From positions 1 to 11,221 of the forward strand of contig CAYGZA010000229.1 of assembly GCA_964354135.1 (NCBI GenBank): a stretch of 11,221 nucleotides of DNA, in the 5' to 3' direction. How positions within the stretch are numbered: the stretch's first letter is position 1; each line of letters starts with the position of its first letter. This DNA is from CAYGZA01 sp964354135 (GTDB lineage: Bacteria; Planctomycetota; Planctomycetia; Pirellulales; Thermoguttaceae). This document shows, in pieces, positions 1 to 6,175 of the stretch. The position numbers and the translations under genes are program-made. The notes beneath the pieces were generated by a model. That model saw nothing but the letters and a program-made list of their open reading frames with translations, ran no database searches and had not been told where the DNA came from.

Positions 1-628
1 TGCCGCTGGTGCTGAGGAAGTCGTCGGTCAGCAGATCCACGCGGATGTTGCGATGGCCGTCATCGTAGACGAGGTAGCCTTTGCCGTCCTGGTCCTTGAA
101 GAGCCCCAGATCTTGTCCCCAGCCGTGCTCCTCGGCGGTCTTGCGCCGGCCGACGAATGTGAATGGCCCGGCGGGCTTGTCGGCTACGGCCACGGCCAGC
201 ATCGCCGCCGGGTACTCGGGCTCGGTCGTGCCAATGCAGAAGAACCACAGCACGTACGTGCCGGTCTTGTCGCTCAACAGGACGTTCGGCCGGTGGGAGG
301 TGCCCGTGGCCAGCCAGCCCTCCTTAGGGAACGCGAAGCAGACGCCCTCGTATTTCCAGTCCGCCAAGTTCTTCGAGCTGTAGCAGTTGAAGCCCTGCTG
401 CAAGTGTGCAGCCTTGCGGCCCCAGAGGCCCGCTGGGTTGCCGTTGTAGCTCGTGCCGTACCAGTAGAAAGTGTCGCCGAAACGGGCGATGCCGCCATCG
501 TGACAGGAGATGGGGTTGCCGGTGGTATCCCTCCAGGCGGTGTCGTTGCAGATCGGCTCGCCGGCGCCGCACAGGTTGCCAACCGTCGATGCCGCAAGGA
601 CGAACCGGGCAAACATCAAACGGGTCAC
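1..628 (-). CDS. Secreted GH43-type glycoside hydrolase (3'-truncated by window edge)
   Basis: Only the first 209 codons are present; the gene runs off the left edge. The start is GTG at 628-626, because an in-frame TGA lies just upstream and GAGGAG sits 8 nt before it; an ATG four codons in (616-614) is the alternative. Residues 1-23 resemble a signal peptide (MFARFVLAAS core ending GAG), so the product is probably exported. The mature part reads like the first blades of a five-bladed GH43 propeller of the exo-beta-1,3-galactanase type. It shows CHDGGIARFGDTFYWYG (42-58), YSSKNLADWKYEG (83-95), HRPNVLLSDKTGTYVLWF (112-129), a VAVADKPAGPF strand (146-156), and QDLGLFKDQDGKGYLVYDD (172-190) followed by a LTDDFLSTSG turn. 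In the galactanase-like members I recall, the RP motif is preceded by Glu; here it is His112. Substrate specificity is not certain. The gene is divergent from the SGNH gene at 1028. Confidence 0.8.
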   Translation of the reverse strand, partial: MTRLMFARFVLAASTVGNLCGAGEPICNDTAWRDTTGNPISCHDGGIARFGDTFYWYGTSYNGNPAGLWGRKAAHLQQGFNCYSSKNLADWKYEGVCFAFPKEGWLATGTSHRPNVLLSDKTGTYVLWFFCIGTTEPEYPAAMLAVAVADKPAGPFTFVGRRKTAEEHGWGQDLGLFKDQDGKGYLVYDDGHRNIRVDLLTDDFLSTSG

Positions 629-770
629 GGCATTGGCTCCTCAAAAGGTGTATCGCGGGTCAGGTTCTGCAAGCGTACCGCCGGATCGGCCATTTGTCCA
701 TCATCGCAAACCAATTCACGGGTTGCGGGGGTCGTCCTTGTCCTCCGGTGACTTTCGCTGTCCGCCGCGT
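629..770. other. Intergenic leader of the GH43-type gene
   Basis: Noncoding stretch between the GTG start of the leftward GH43-type gene and the beginning of repeat copy A. The only clear element is the GAGGAG ribosome binding site (about 637-642 on the plus-strand numbering) serving the GTG start. Open frames here have no recognisable protein content, and I see no convincing promoter or terminator. Confidence 0.5.
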
Positions 771-994
771 TATGGAGACCGAGGGTCGCGGCCCGCAGGC
801 ACGCTGGAAAGAGGAGCCCCCTGGAAACGCCGTGGGAGCCAAAGCGTCGGTGGGGTCGCCGTGTGGACGGCTTGGACGTCGGGGGTCGGGAGGGGCGGCT
901 GAGGGTGGAAATCGCCCCGGCCAGGGGATAGAGTAGAAGATCGGGCGCTACGTTTTTCGACCGCCCGGCGCCACGCTTTCAACCGCCGTTTACA
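771..994 (+). repeat. Dispersed intergenic repeat, copy A (most complete copy)
   Basis: This noncoding stretch has two parts that recur in the window. The 5' module (about 771-827) begins TATGGAGACCGAGGG and includes GAGCCCCCTGGAAAC. Its first 40 bp match 2223-2262 with about 7 mismatches, and its later part matches copy C from 3154. The 3' core (897-994) begins GGCTGAGGGTGGAAATC and ends CCGCCGTTTACA. It matches 3258-3356 with about seven substitutions and one indel over 99 columns. The core includes CCCCGGCCAGGGG, which can form a short hairpin, and CTACGTTTTTCG. The core ends 33 nt before the ATG of the SGNH gene at 1028. Orientation is arbitrary. I do not recognise it as a known repeat family; a regulatory leader, a nonautonomous mobile element or a decayed insertion are all possible. 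Confidence 0.75.
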
Positions 995-1027
995 GGGACT
1001 GAGTAGAGGTGGACGGAGGGCGCGCAA

Positions 1028-1879
1028 ATGGCCGACGCAGAGTCTTCCGAGTTCAGTGATTCTTCAGCGGCAGCTCCGTTGCGACTGGTCCGGCTCTTGT
1101 TCATCCACCACTCGTGCGGCGGGCAGTGGCTCGCCCCGCCCGGGCCGGACCGCGGCATCGACTGCATCTACGAGACTGCCGTAAACGGCGGCAGGCTCCG
1201 CGATGCGCTGACCGCTCAAGGCTACGAGGTGCATGAGGCATCGTACAAGAGCCTGGTCGGCGCGAGGACGGACATCTTCGACTGGCTGCCGAAGTTCCGC
1301 GATCACATGGAAGAGGTCCTCCGGTGCGATCAGCAGGACACCTTCTATCAGGACGAGCGACGAAACGAGATCGTGCTTTTCAAGTCGTGCTTTCCGAACA
1401 ACCACTTTCTGGGCCGTGGGCAGGCGCCGGGCAATGCCGAGGGGCCAGAGTTGACCGTGGAAAACGCCAAGGCCGCCTACCGGGCTCTGCTGCCGGAGTT
1501 TGCGAAGCGGCCTAGGGTTCTTTTCGTCGCGGTCACTGCTCCGCCGCTGGCCTTGGGGCGGGGGCCGTTGTACAGGCTGATCGCCCGGCGTCTTCTCGGG
1601 CGGCCCAGTGCAAAGCAATCCGGGCCTTACGCGCGAGAGTTCAACAATTGGCTTAAGGACACAGACGGCGGCTGGTTGAGTCGGTACGACGGCAACAACG
1701 TTGCAGTCTTTGACCTTTACGACGTCTTGACCGACTATGGCGATTCCGATTCCCTGCGCTATCCAACGGGACGACTTGGAGATGACAGCCACCCGAGTTC
1801 GATGGGTAATCAGAAGGCGACGAAAGCGTTTGTTCCGTTCCTGAATAGCGCCATTCGGCGAGCAGGGCTGGCCGGCTAG
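1028..1879 (+). CDS. SGNH/GDSL-like hydrolase family protein
   Basis: 283-residue protein. The ATG at 1028 is supported by GGAGGG (1015-1020) 7 nt upstream. No signal peptide is visible, so it is probably cytoplasmic. The fold resembles the SGNH hydrolases, but block I is LLFIHHSCGGQWL instead of GDSL; Ser29 is the candidate nucleophile. NGG (53-55) is a plausible oxyanion-loop Gly block, and VLFKSCFPNN (116-125) sits where the block III Asn is expected. GDDSHPSSMGN near the C-terminus supplies the DxxH motif (Asp252, His255). This architecture recurs in uncharacterised planctomycete-type proteins that I know only as hypothetical or SGNH-like, so an esterase or acylhydrolase activity is inference. 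Repeat copy A lies directly upstream and the gene is monocistronic. The stop codon lies inside the palindrome CCGGCTAGCCGG (1872-1883). Confidence 0.75.
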   Translation: MADAESSEFSDSSAAAPLRLVRLLFIHHSCGGQWLAPPGPDRGIDCIYETAVNGGRLRDALTAQGYEVHEASYKSLVGARTDIFDWLPKFRDHMEEVLRCDQQDTFYQDERRNEIVLFKSCFPNNHFLGRGQAPGNAEGPELTVENAKAAYRALLPEFAKRPRVLFVAVTAPPLALGRGPLYRLIARRLLGRPSAKQSGPYAREFNNWLKDTDGGWLSRYDGNNVAVFDLYDVLTDYGDSDSLRYPTGRLGDDSHPSSMGNQKATKAFVPFLNSAIRRAGLAG

Positions 1880-2222
1880 CCGGATGGTGTCGGGGGTGTG
1901 GCGGTGCTGTCGTCAACGGGCTCTTTGACTTCTGGGACCAATGGATATCCAGGCCAGTACCGTTCCTTTCAGGACGGGTTTTCCGCGTCGATGCATGGAG
2001 ACTGGCAGGCAAAGCGGTGCTCCGCCTTGCCCTCTTCCCCACCCTCGATGCCCTCCACGGTGCCCTCCTGCTCGCCGCTCCTGAGGCCGGACTGCATCGG
2101 TCTGCACACACACACCCCAGATCTGCCAGGCGGGCATGGGTCGTCGGGACTGATCCCCCGCTCTGCGAAAGCCGCTCGTCTTGGCTCGTCGCTCCGCTGT
2201 TCCGTTCATTCCGAGCATCGGC
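1880..2222. other. Convergent spacer, no gene seen
   Basis: About 340 nt between the stop of the SGNH-like gene (plus) and repeat fragment B, which itself ends near the stop of the 4-fold beta flower gene (minus). Several frames are open by chance because of the GC content, but their translations are low-complexity (Ser/Pro/Arg/His rich) and carry no family motif or ribosome binding site. Apart from the 12-bp palindrome CCGGCTAGCCGG at the stop codon, which lacks a T-run and so is not a classical terminator, I see nothing functional. Confidence 0.5.
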
Positions 2223-2262
2223 TATAGAGACCGAGGGGCGAGGGCGGCAGGCACCCTGGAAG
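2223..2262 (+). repeat. Dispersed repeat, copy B (5' module fragment)
   Basis: Begins TATAGAGACCGAGGGG and ends CACCCTGGAAG. It aligns without gaps to 771-810 of copy A with about 7 mismatches in 40 positions. The 98-bp core found in copies A and C is absent. It lies 17 bp beyond the stop codon of the leftward beta-flower gene, so unlike the other copies it is in a convergent spacer and not near a start codon. This argues that the 5' module can exist independently of the core. Confidence 0.6.
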
Positions 2263-2279
2263 GAAGCAACGCGGAACAG

Positions 2280-2591
2280 TCACTGTTGACCGAAACTCTC
2301 GGGCGATGGGAAGTCCTCGTGACCGGCAGGCATGGGATAACAGGCGGCGCTGGCATACCGAATGCCAGGGAGTCTGGTCGTGTAAGGGGTGAATGCAGGT
2401 ACCGACTGAGTCTGCTCACCAACCTGCGCAATCAGGCGATTCCCATTCCTCAACTCGCCCAGGTAATGGCCATCGGCCCCAAAGATCGTATCTCGACGGA
2501 GCTTTCCAGCATGCTTTCCGTCGTAGGTCCAGAGGTTCTCGCCCTCCAGGTAGCCGAAGAAGGTTCCTCCCCACGTCCACACAAAGTTCAT
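2280..2591 (-). CDS. 4-fold beta flower protein
   Basis: 103-residue protein. The ATG at 2591-2589 is preceded by GGGAG with 7 nt spacing. The sequence has the pattern of the 4-fold beta flower family: short Gly-aromatic repeats WTWGGTFFGYLEGENLW, YDGKHAGKLRRDTIFG, ADGHYLGELRNGNRL, then a Pro/Tyr-rich tail ending PAGHEDFPSPESF. I recognise the family from the WxWGGxFFGY, DGxxxGxxxxDxIFGxDGxYLGE and FPSPESF stretches. Its molecular function is, as far as I know, not established. No signal peptide or membrane segment is present. It lies 216 nt downstream of rpsU on the same strand, and its leader contains three closely spaced GGCGCC palindromes. Confidence 0.85.
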   Translation of the reverse strand: MNFVWTWGGTFFGYLEGENLWTYDGKHAGKLRRDTIFGADGHYLGELRNGNRLIAQVGEQTQSVPAFTPYTTRLPGIRYASAACYPMPAGHEDFPSPESFGQQ

Positions 2592-2635
2592 TCCCGTGCT
2601 CCCAGTCCGATAGGTCTCCCCTAGTTATGCCCTTG

Positions 2636-2674
2636 TTGGGCGCCAAATGGGCTCGGCGCCACAAGAGGCGCCAA
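2636..2674 (-). promoter_or_regulatory. Inverted-repeat cluster (three GGCGCC) upstream of the beta-flower gene
   Basis: TTGGGCGCC (2636-2644) and GGCGCCAA (2667-2674) can pair with one bulged base, and a third GGCGCC lies between them (2655-2660). The cluster sits 45 nt upstream of the beta-flower ATG and downstream of rpsU on the minus strand. It could be an attenuator-like hairpin in the leader or part of an rpsU terminator. No U-run follows, so intrinsic termination is not well supported. Confidence 0.3.
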
Positions 2675-2807
2675 CGAGATGGTGAAGCCGACGAACGTGC
2701 TACTCCGAATTGAGGCGGGTACGGCCTGACGGAGCAGATCCCTGGAAGTGACGCGAGCCACGGGGCCCAACTCGGGTGGCCACCGCTAACAACCCGACCC
2801 GTTCTCG

Positions 2808-2996
2808 TTACGGCTGGCACATTGACTTGGCTCGTCGTTCGGCACGCAACTTCGCTCGCCGTTTCGTCGTGCTCGGTTTCTCGTAACGCTCGCGTTTCCG
2901 CATCTCTTTCTTGATGCCGGTTCGCTCAACCAACTTTCGGAAACGACGCACTGCCTCTTGAATCGACTCCCGCTCCCTCAGAATCAGCTTTACCAT
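2808..2996 (-). CDS. rpsU: 30S ribosomal protein S21
   Basis: 62-residue basic protein beginning MVKLILRERESIQEAVRRF, with the S21 signature RRFRKLVERTGI, then RKRERYEKPSTTKRRAK, and a short C-terminal tail SMCQP. S21 sits near the anti-Shine-Dalgarno region of the 30S subunit and helps initiation. I chose the ATG at 2996-2994 because S21 proteins normally begin MVK. An in-frame TTG at 3008 would add four residues but falls inside an inverted repeat. GGAG lies only 3 nt before the ATG, an unusually tight spacing. The gene is probably transcribed alone or with the beta-flower gene 216 nt downstream. The long Lys/Arg tail is normal for the family. Confidence 0.93.
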   Translation of the reverse strand: MVKLILRERESIQEAVRRFRKLVERTGIKKEMRKRERYEKPSTTKRRAKLRAERRAKSMCQP

Positions 2997-3004
2997 GTGC
3001 TCCG

Positions 3005-3037
3005 CCAATCGGGTTGGTATGGCACTCCGCCGATTGG
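3005..3037 (-). promoter_or_regulatory. Inverted repeat in the rpsU 5' leader
   Basis: CCAATCGG (3005-3012) and CCGATTGG (3030-3037) are perfect 8-bp inverted repeats separated by 17 nt. On the rpsU strand the second arm runs directly into the CGGAG ribosome binding site, so a transcript hairpin would end one or two bases before it. A weak promoter-like TTGACC (3043-3038 on the minus strand) with 17 nt to TACCAA overlaps this region. If that promoter is real, the repeat would lie across the promoter and act as an operator instead of an RNA hairpin. Confidence 0.4.
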
Positions 3038-3153
3038 GTCAACATATCCGGATCTGTGGGAAAGGGGAAGGGGACCAAGGAGGAAAACAGAATCGCGGCA
3101 GCCATCGAGCAATTGGCAAAGGAGGGGCTCTGGTGATCAAGATTGGCGCTTTC
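3038..3153. other. Purine-rich intergenic stretch upstream of rpsU, no gene seen
   Basis: Noncoding region between the rpsU leader and repeat copy C. The plus strand is purine-rich (GGGAAAGGGGAAGGGGACC at about 3058-3076, then more GGAGG-like runs). It contains no plausible open frame with family content. The palindrome CTTTCGAAAG (3149-3158) marks the point where similarity to repeat copy A begins. Confidence 0.4.
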
Positions 3154-3356
3154 GAAAGAAGAGCCCCCTGGAAACCCTGACGGAGGCCAAGCGGCGGCGG
3201 CGGGGCCGGGGAGTGGACGTCTTGAACGTCGAGGATTGAGAGGAGAGGGGATGAGTTGGCTGAGGGTGGAAATCACCCCGGCCAGGGGATAGAGTAAGAG
3301 ATCGGGCACTACGTTTTTCGGCCGGCCGGCGCCACGCTTTTCAGCCGCCGTTTACA
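3154..3356 (+). repeat. Dispersed intergenic repeat, copy C
   Basis: Begins GAAAGAAGAGCCCCCTGGAAAC, matching copy A from 808. It then diverges over about 75 nt of G-rich sequence and returns to close similarity in the core at 3258-3356. The core matches 897-994 of copy A with about seven substitutions and one inserted T. The first part of the module seen in copies A and B (TATRGAGACCGAGGG) is missing. As in copy A, the core ends about 30 nt before an ATG (3385) and lies between divergent genes. Core conservation clearly exceeds that of the middle part, suggesting that the core is the functional or most recently copied piece. Confidence 0.7.
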
Positions 3357-3384
3357 TCCCCGAGCCAACAAACTGTAAGGACAA

Positions 3385-3645
3385 ATGGACGGTTTGAGAA
3401 ACGATACATGGACGGCCGACGGCGGCATCAGGCAAAGCAGACAGAAGATTGTCGCCGTGCGCAGTGGGGCGGGGCTTCAAGACATCACCGGGAAGTCCAA
3501 CTGGCTCAGCCGGGATTTCGGCGGAGACAGGGCTCACGCTGGGCGCTTATGCCCAGTCTGTGCTGAGAGCAGGGAGGAACTGACCATTCGATGGGACTTG
3601 GGGGGGACGTCCTTCTCTCCGATGTATCGCGGCAAACCCATGTGA
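3385..3645 (+). CDS. Doubtful small ORF, 86 aa
   Basis: An open frame starting at ATG 3385 with AAGGA only 3 nt upstream and ending 13 nt before the large exported-protein gene at 3659. The translation (MDGLRNDTWTADGG... ending MYRGKPM) has no signal peptide, repeats or motif I recognise, apart from a CPVC pair in the middle. Its only support is position: it starts 28 nt after the repeat C core, as the SGNH gene does after copy A. It may equally be the untranslated leader of the 3659 gene. No other candidate gene lies in 3357-3658. Confidence 0.2.
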   Translation: MDGLRNDTWTADGGIRQSRQKIVAVRSGAGLQDITGKSNWLSRDFGGDRAHAGRLCPVCAESREELTIRWDLGGTSFSPMYRGKPM

Positions 3646-3658
3646 CGGAGAAGAGACT

Positions 3659-5785
3659 ATGCGCATGAATCCTTCCGCCCGAACAGCCGCAGCAGTACTG
3701 GTCTCTATGGCCACCTTGGGTGCGGCTGCGAAACGCCCTTTGGCCGACAGGGTCTGCCTTCGGGGCTTCTCAGGAGATCCGCGTGGCGGATTCCGGCAAT
3801 CGTGGCATACCCATCTCGGGTTGGTGCCACTATTCGGTGTGCGGCAACAGAAGGACTGCGGCGAAATCGAGTGGACTAGCGCGCCGCTTCCGGCGAACTT
3901 GGCCAGCCCGACGGTGACCTTGGTCTGGTCCGGGGCAATGGGGCTTGGCCCGTCCAGCCGGGGCAACTTTACCATTTCTGTGAACGGACGCGCGGTGGCT
4001 GATTTCGACGTCGTGACGGAGTCCACGGAGTTTCCATGCGGCGCCGAAGGTTGCCGATTCCTCTATCAGGTCCTCTTCACGTACAACGCGCAGAACCCCA
4101 GCCGCCCGCTGGATTCGTCGGGGCATTTCTACTTGACAATCCCCAAAGCATGGCTCAAGCCCGGCGAGCCAGCGGTCCTGCGGGTGACGGGAAAGGACGT
4201 GGGATTGGGCACTTGGTTCGCGCTAATCCGAGCAGACGACGCTCCATTGGCGGTGCCCAACCGGGCTTGGAAGACATTCGTCAAGGTCCAGCGCGCGGTG
4301 CCCGGGACGCCGCCACGTGCCGGGACCGAGGCGAGCTACGAGTGGTACGTCAAGCAGAACGACGATCCCGGGGTTTTCACCCCGATTGGCCCTCCCGCCG
4401 ATCCGGCCGAGACGGCCGTGTCGCCGTGCGGGGAACTCATGTATGCCAACGACCGGATCATCCCCGGCACTCCCTACGTCGCCAACGCCTTGGTGTTCGC
4501 GTTTTGTGAGGGCGGCCGCGTGGCGCCAATGGGCTCGGAAGCCCCCGCACGTCAGTTCCTGGCGGATGGGTATCTCCCAATTGTGACGACCCAGTGGCGG
4601 CACCGCGACCTGGATGTCGGCGAGATGGCATTTGCTCGGCCGCTGCGGGGATCAGAGTACACCACGGGGCTGGAAAGCACTTTGGCGCGGGCAGTCTTCG
4701 ACATCACCAATCGCGCCGCTGCGCCTCGCGAAATCACCTTCTTGGCAGCTCAGGGCGGCGACGAGGGTCACCCGAAGCGGGATCTGATCTACCGCGACGG
4801 CGTCGTCCTGGCGAGGAGCGGCAGTGCCCGGCTTTCTGCACGGGTCCCGGATGGTTTTGCCCTGGAGTTCAAGCCGGTGTTCCCGGAGAACGCGGACGTC
4901 AGCGGTGCCAAGCCCCTGGACCTGCTTCGACACGGGGGCCTCTTCAATGTGCTAGTCATGCGCGGGCGGTTGGCCCCCGGCCAGACGGCGCGGCTTGTCG
5001 TCAACCGGGTCTTCGACTTTCCCGGTACATCGCACTGGAACGCCGCTCCACCCAGAGTGGCTCCCGAAGAGCTGACCACGCGATCCGCAGAGAAGGATCT
5101 TGAAGCGGCCCGCTCCGCTTGGAAGGCGCTCTCCGCGGGCGTCGCCCGGTTCGTCACGCCAGATTCAACCCTCAATCGCATCCTCGACAAGGCAATGCTC
5201 GACGGCTACTTCCTCACCAAGCGTTGGAACGGCCGGTACATCATCTTCGATTCCGTCTGCTATCGCTGCCAGTGGGATGACGCGAGCACGAAATGGTTCT
5301 ACGCCCTGGACCTCATGGGCGACCACGTTACCTCCGGACGGCTCTTGGATACGGTCTTCGCTCGGCAAGGAAAGCGCAAGCCCGCCGGGACGCGCACCCG
5401 GGAAGGCTGCTTCTCCGACGTGACCAACCTCTCCGCCGACGGCAGCGCCGCCTCCTGGGCAAGCTGTAATGGCTGGGCACTCTGGGCCATGGCTCAACAT
5501 GCACGGCTGGCAAACGATCGCGCGTGGCTCGGGGCACACAAGAGGGCGATTCTCTATGGCTGCGCGTGGATTCTCCGTGAACGGCAGTTCTCCAAGGAGA
5601 AACCGGGCAACCCTTGCGCCGGGCTGATCTACGGAAAGTTCGTCTGCGACCTGCGAGTGGCGGAGCAATACCCAGCCGCACATCCATTCGATCTCCAGCC
5701 TCGTGCGGATGTTCCGCACCATGATGATCCAGGAGCGGGACGGCAGTCTGGTCCTGCTTCAAGGGACACCCCGCCGTTGGCTTGA
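3659..5785 (+). CDS. Large exported glycosidase-like protein, 3' end disrupted by deletion/frameshift
   Basis: 708-codon open frame. The ATG at 3659 has GGAG 8 nt upstream. Residues 1-24 look like a signal peptide (RTAAAVLVSMATLGAAA). An N-terminal beta-rich part includes a jelly-roll-like stretch (LVWSGAMGLGPSSRGNFTISVNG and following), then a middle beta domain. From about residue 500 an alpha-helical part begins, with FDSVCYRCQWDDASTKWFYALD (W539, D540, D541) and GWALWAMAQHARLANDRAWL, reminiscent of (alpha/alpha)6-barrel glycosidases. No GH family can be named with confidence. The natural sequence appears to stop at Leu665 (CTG 5651-5653). The last 43 residues are out of frame, and the proper C-terminal sequence resumes in the +1 frame from about 5649. 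The gap probably reflects loss of a sizeable internal segment. It heads a plus-strand run with the GDSL and nucleoside-hydrolase-like genes. Confidence 0.75.
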   Translation: MRMNPSARTAAAVLVSMATLGAAAKRPLADRVCLRGFSGDPRGGFRQSWHTHLGLVPLFGVRQQKDCGEIEWTSAPLPANLASPTVTLVWSGAMGLGPSSRGNFTISVNGRAVADFDVVTESTEFPCGAEGCRFLYQVLFTYNAQNPSRPLDSSGHFYLTIPKAWLKPGEPAVLRVTGKDVGLGTWFALIRADDAPLAVPNRAWKTFVKVQRAVPGTPPRAGTEASYEWYVKQNDDPGVFTPIGPPADPAETAVSPCGELMYANDRIIPGTPYVANALVFAFCEGGRVAPMGSEAPARQFLADGYLPIVTTQWRHRDLDVGEMAFARPLRGSEYTTGLESTLARAVFDITNRAAAPREITFLAAQGGDEGHPKRDLIYRDGVVLARSGSARLSARVPDGFALEFKPVFPENADVSGAKPLDLLRHGGLFNVLVMRGRLAPGQTARLVVNRVFDFPGTSHWNAAPPRVAPEELTTRSAEKDLEAARSAWKALSAGVARFVTPDSTLNRILDKAMLDGYFLTKRWNGRYIIFDSVCYRCQWDDASTKWFYALDLMGDHVTSGRLLDTVFARQGKRKPAGTRTREGCFSDVTNLSADGSAASWASCNGWALWAMAQHARLANDRAWLGAHKRAILYGCAWILRERQFSKEKPGNPCAGLIYGKFVCDLRVAEQYPAAHPFDLQPRADVPHHDDPGAGRQSGPASRDTPPLA

Positions 5786-6077
5786 GCAGGGCCACCAGAT
5801 CCGGATTACCGAGGCGCCGACTTTCTACGGGCCCCTCTCGCTCGACTGTGTCTCGAATGTCAAGGAGGACACGCTGCGGCTTCGTCTCAAGGTTCCGCCC
5901 CGCCTGGGAAGCGTCCCGATCCGTTTGAAGCTGCGGTTGCCCGAGGGAAAACGGGTCGGCGAAGTGATGCTCAACGGCCAGCCGCATCGCGACATTGACG
6001 GAGAATGGATAATCCTGCATGGGCTCCAGGATCAAGTAGAAATCACGGCGAGGACTGTCGCAGCAAAGGGGGTCTAG
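5649..6077 (+). pseudogene. Displaced C-terminal part of the large glycosidase-like gene
   Basis: From ACC at 5649 the +1 frame reads TCEWRSNTQPHIHSISSLVR, continues FRTMMIQERDGSLVLLQGTPRRWL, and then forms a beta-rich domain (APTFYGPLSLDCVSNV, LRLRLKVPPRLG, RLKLRLPEGKRVGEVMLNG) to the stop at 6077. This looks like the normal C-terminus of the same exported protein: the end of a helical barrel followed by a small beta-sandwich. It has no signal peptide, and its first possible start is GTG at 5703 with no obvious ribosome binding site. It is therefore better read as the 3' piece of the disrupted upstream gene than as an independent gene. A 124-aa product from GTG 5703 remains possible. Confidence 0.65.
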
Positions 6078-6155
6078 CGGTTGATCCAACGGGAGGACGG
6101 TGCGTTGAACAAACACCCGCTGGCAAAGCTCCGTGTTCGAACAGGGGCAACAGAA

Positions 6156-6175
6156 GGTACTCTCCGGAGAGTACC
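6156..6175. promoter_or_regulatory. Perfect 20-bp palindrome over the RBS of the GDSL esterase gene
   Basis: GGTACTCTCCGGAGAGTACC is its own reverse complement over all 20 bases and ends at the base before the ATG at 6176. Its right half contains the ribosome binding site GGAGAG (6166-6171). In RNA it can fold into an 8-bp stem with a CCGG loop that buries the site; in DNA it has the dyad form of a dimeric repressor operator. It lies in the 98-nt gap after the disrupted glycosidase-like gene. Confidence 0.6.

Noticed and set aside
770..1027. Minus-strand 85-codon frame covering repeat copy A
   Set aside because: The equivalent frame in copy C is interrupted, so the repeat is not conserved as protein.
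1872..1883. CCGGCTAGCCGG palindrome as a terminator of the SGNH-like gene
   Set aside because: Perfect 12-bp dyad but it overlaps the stop codon, has no usable loop and no T-run.
1898..2227. Open frames on both strands in the convergent spacer
   Set aside because: Low-complexity translations, no ribosome binding sites, no family motif; expected by chance in GC-rich DNA.
2997..3008. TTG start adding four residues to S21
   Set aside because: S21 proteins normally begin MVK, and the TTG lies inside an inverted repeat.
3154..3356. Repeat C as an insertion sequence
   Set aside because: No transposase frame, no terminal inverted repeats and no target duplication seen.
6005..6175. Longer N-terminus for the GDSL esterase starting at 6005
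   Set aside because: It would overlap the preceding reading frame, lacks a ribosome binding site and places the clear signal peptide internally; ATG 6176 has GGAGAG at 6 nt.
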